Assembly (NCBI GenBank): GCA_030429325.1
Contig: JAUICT010000068.1
Coordinates: forward strand, 1-8,510
DNA length: 8,510 bases
Direction: 5' to 3'
Source: Bacteroidia bacterium
GTDB taxonomy: Bacteria > Bacteroidota > Bacteroidia > Flavobacteriales > Flavobacteriaceae
A model generated the notes under the pieces. It had not been told where the DNA came from. It made no database searches and saw nothing but the letters and a program-made list of their open reading frames with translations. The translations under genes and the position numbers were made by a program. Numbering within the stretch: position 1 is the stretch's first letter; each line of letters begins with the position of its first letter. Positions 7,294 to 8,510 of this stretch are shown here, in pieces.

Positions 7294-7665
7294 ATGCCAA
7301 AAAAGTTAGCCTTGAACGCAAAAATAATAGTATTTTTCTTCTCGCTATTAGCAATGACACATCCATTACAGATTATCTTGAAAACCAGTTTAAAAGAATA
7401 TATGTTGCCCTGCCTAAACAAGGAATTACTGGGGGTGGATTGTCTTGGTTGTGGGTTGCAAAGGTCGGTAGCACTATTATTTGAAGGAAATTTATGGGCC
7501 GCTTTTAAAATGTATCCCGCAACTTTCACCCTAATACCACTATTTCTAGTATTGATAAGCGCAAAAGTACTTAACTTTAAATACGATAACCGTTTGATCA
7601 TAGGCCTAAGTATTGCAACTGTAGCCCTTATTTTGATCAATTATACCACAAAACTCATATTTTAA
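7294..7665 (+). CDS. DUF2752 membrane protein
   Basis: A 123-aa inner-membrane protein of the DUF2752 family, whose function is unknown. Three hydrophobic segments are visible, about residues 11-29, 76-93 and 101-117. Between the first two lies the family signature: C40, then C50-x2-C53-G54 and R57 (DCLGCGLQR), followed by the amphipathic LLFEGNLWAAFKMYPA. The paired cysteines could bind a metal or form a disulfide; neither is established. The ATG at 7294 lies in an A-rich context and leaves only 18 nt to the divergent Smr-domain gene, so its promoter must lie inside that gene's coding sequence or overlap it. It starts a run of small membrane-protein genes (next gene 10 nt downstream). An overlapping minus-strand frame of similar length was set aside because only the plus frame carries the family motif. 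Confidence 0.88.
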   Translation: MPKKLALNAKIIVFFFSLLAMTHPLQIILKTSLKEYMLPCLNKELLGVDCLGCGLQRSVALLFEGNLWAAFKMYPATFTLIPLFLVLISAKVLNFKYDNRLIIGLSIATVALILINYTTKLIF

Positions 7666-7675
7666 ACTTTAAATC

Positions 7676-7999
7676 ATGGAACAGAAAAAACTACCTAACG
7701 TTACCTTGGCCCTGGTTTTGGCCATTTTTTCCTTGCTTTGCTGCTGTTTTGGAGGAGCACCGGGACTAATTTTGGGTGCAATTGCCTTTTTCTTGGTAAG
7801 AAAGGACGAAAAGGTCTATGCAGAAAGTCCGGAGAATTATTCCAACTACAGTACCCTTAAGACCGTTAAGATTCTTGCCATCGTAGGAATGGTCATTGGC
7901 GCACTTTATCTGATTTACACCTTTTGGTCCATAAATCAAATGGGAGGCTGGGAAGGCTATATGGAACGTGTTAACCAAATGATGGAACAATACCAATAA
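7676..7999 (+). CDS. CCC-motif small membrane protein
   Basis: A 107-aa protein with two predicted membrane segments (about residues 9-41 including the motif, and 64-84). It matches the flavobacterial 'CCC motif membrane protein' type: LLCCCFGG with three consecutive cysteines (22-24) at the end of the first hydrophobic run, then GLILGAIAFFL, a charged loop with tyrosines (RKDEKVYAESPENYSNY), a KTVKI entry into the second segment, and a polar C-terminal tail rich in M, E and Q. The order PN, first segment with cysteines, loop, K-x2-K, second segment is the same as in the CD225 protein just downstream, so it may be a distant relative. Function unknown; the cysteines could be lipidated or metal-binding, which is untested. 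Gaps of 10 and 15 nt to its neighbours suggest one operon. Confidence 0.83.
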   Translation: MEQKKLPNVTLALVLAIFSLLCCCFGGAPGLILGAIAFFLVRKDEKVYAESPENYSNYSTLKTVKILAIVGMVIGALYLIYTFWSINQMGGWEGYMERVNQMMEQYQ

Positions 8000-8014
8000 A
8001 AACAAATTATATAT

Positions 8015-8302
8015 ATGGAGAATAATCAAAACATGCCAGCCAAACCAAATAACTATATGGTCTTGGCCATTTTAAGTACTATTTTTTGCTGTATTGCCAC
8101 AGGAATTGCAAGTATCATTTACGCATCAAAAGTGAATGAATGCTATGCCCGCGGAGAATATGCAGAAGCTGAAAAAGCATCAAAGAATGCAAAGATGTGG
8201 GCTTTTATAGGAATAGGGCTTTCCGCCTTAATCTGGATTATCTATATCGCTTTCTTTGGCTTTGCGTTTTTAGGGGCACTGTCCAATGCAGGGAGCTACT
8301 AA
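8015..8302 (+). CDS. CD225/dispanin family membrane protein
   Basis: A 95-aa two-segment membrane protein of the CD225 (dispanin) family, which includes the vertebrate IFITM proteins. Visible features are PNNYMVLAILSTIFCC with the double cysteine C25-C26, a first segment at about 14-37, then YASKVNECYARGEYAEAEKASKNAKMW in two short stretches (YASKVNECYARGEY, AEKASKNAKMW), which is the typical conserved loop, and the second segment at about 61-87. In IFITM3 the corresponding double cysteine is S-palmitoylated; whether bacteria modify it is not known. The role in bacteria is unknown. It lies 15 nt after the CCC-motif gene, and its end overlaps the upstream extension of the next DUF2752 frame by 17 nt. 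Confidence 0.85.
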   Translation: MENNQNMPAKPNNYMVLAILSTIFCCIATGIASIIYASKVNECYARGEYAEAEKASKNAKMWAFIGIGLSALIWIIYIAFFGFAFLGALSNAGSY

Positions 8303-8333
8303 AAAAATATTGGTAGTAGGAATTGGAGTATAG
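8286..8333 (+). other. in-frame upstream extension of the second DUF2752 gene, closed by TAG
   Basis: An ATG at 8286, inside the end of the CD225 gene, opens a frame reading MQGATKKILVVGIGV and then TAG (8331-8333). After the TAG the same frame continues as SVVAILLYFSFNPENG into a clear DUF2752 protein. Without the TAG, residues from KKILVV to LLYFSF would form a normal membrane segment preceded by lysines, so the original start was probably here or at the TTG at 8310. The TAG may be a nonsense mutation, or the extension may simply not be translated. Confidence 0.5.
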
Positions 8334-8339
8334 TCCGTT

Positions 8340-8510
8340 GTGGCAATACTCCTTTATTTTTCATTCAATCCAGAAAACGGGTTACTATTCCCCAAGTGCC
8401 CCATACACCAATATTTGGGCATATATTGTTCTGGATGTGGCAGCCAAAGAGCCATTCATGATCTTCTGCATTTGCGTATTGGCGACGCTATAGGACACAA
8501 CGTCCTCTTG
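8340..8510 (+). CDS. second DUF2752 protein, C-terminus beyond the window, possibly damaged at its start
   Basis: The first 57 residues of a DUF2752 protein running off the window edge. From the GTG at 8340 it reads VAILLYFSF, then the family signature C20, C30-x2-C33-G34 and R37 (YCSGCGSQR), followed by AIHDLLHLRIGDAI. The spacing of cysteines and arginine (C-x9-C-x2-C-G-x2-R) is identical to that in the DUF2752 gene at 7294, although the rest differs, so the two are paralogues and not a recent copy. The GTG is the first usable start after an in-frame TAG at 8331; a protein starting there would have a very short hydrophobic leader. It could therefore be a functional gene with a late start, a pseudogene, or a sequencing error. 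Family assignment is confident, intactness is not. Confidence 0.65.
   Translation, partial: MAILLYFSFNPENGLLFPKCPIHQYLGIYCSGCGSQRAIHDLLHLRIGDAIGHNVLL

Noticed and set aside
7319..7327. TATTTTTTG on the minus strand as promoter of the Smr-domain gene
   Set aside because: One base longer than TAnnTTTG and no -33 box at the right distance (the nearest TTG is more than 23 nt away).
7272..7640. Minus-strand frame of 122 codons over the DUF2752 gene
   Set aside because: Antisense shadow: the plus frame carries the DUF2752 cysteine motif and hydrophobic segments, and the minus frame would overlap the Smr gene's start.

Overview
The window looks like chromosomal DNA of a marine-type member of the Flavobacteriaceae (Bacteroidota). 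Several things point there. It has a carboxypeptidase-regulatory-domain TonB-dependent receptor of Bacteroidota type and genes without Shine-Dalgarno sites. Two promoter candidates fit the Bacteroidota TTTG / TAnnTTTG pattern. It also carries small-membrane families (DUF2752, CCC-motif, CD225) that are common in flavobacteria. A genus such as Muricauda/Allomuricauda is only a guess. No rRNA, tRNA, CRISPR, insertion sequence or phage gene was seen, and gene density is very high.

Region 1 (about 132-4955, + strand) is a tight operon of three exported proteins: a periplasmic M23 peptidase with all zinc and catalytic residues, a TonB-dependent outer-membrane receptor that starts on a TTG codon 4 nt after the peptidase stop, and a 217-aa secreted protein with a CsgG/TolB-like core. 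The gaps are 4 and 5 nt, so the three probably act together at the cell envelope; the substrate is unknown.

Region 2 (4956-7275) holds a cysteine desulfurase (-), a small lipoprotein (+) and a KOW-Smr protein (-). The desulfurase and the lipoprotein are divergent from a 110-nt intergenic region that carries a promoter candidate for each. The lipoprotein promoter sits so close to its ATG that the transcript may be leaderless. The two convergent junctions are extreme: the stop codons abut with no gap at 4955/4956, and overlap by 4 nt at 6733-6736. Each junction carries an inverted repeat.

Region 3 (7294-8510, + strand) is a run of very small membrane-protein genes: DUF2752, CCC-motif protein, CD225/dispanin protein, and a second DUF2752 gene cut by the window edge. 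It is the part of the window whose function is least known. The two central proteins look like distant relatives of each other. The two DUF2752 proteins share an identically spaced cysteine/arginine motif. The second DUF2752 reading frame has an in-frame TAG just before or inside its first membrane segment, so it either starts at a GTG further in or is damaged.
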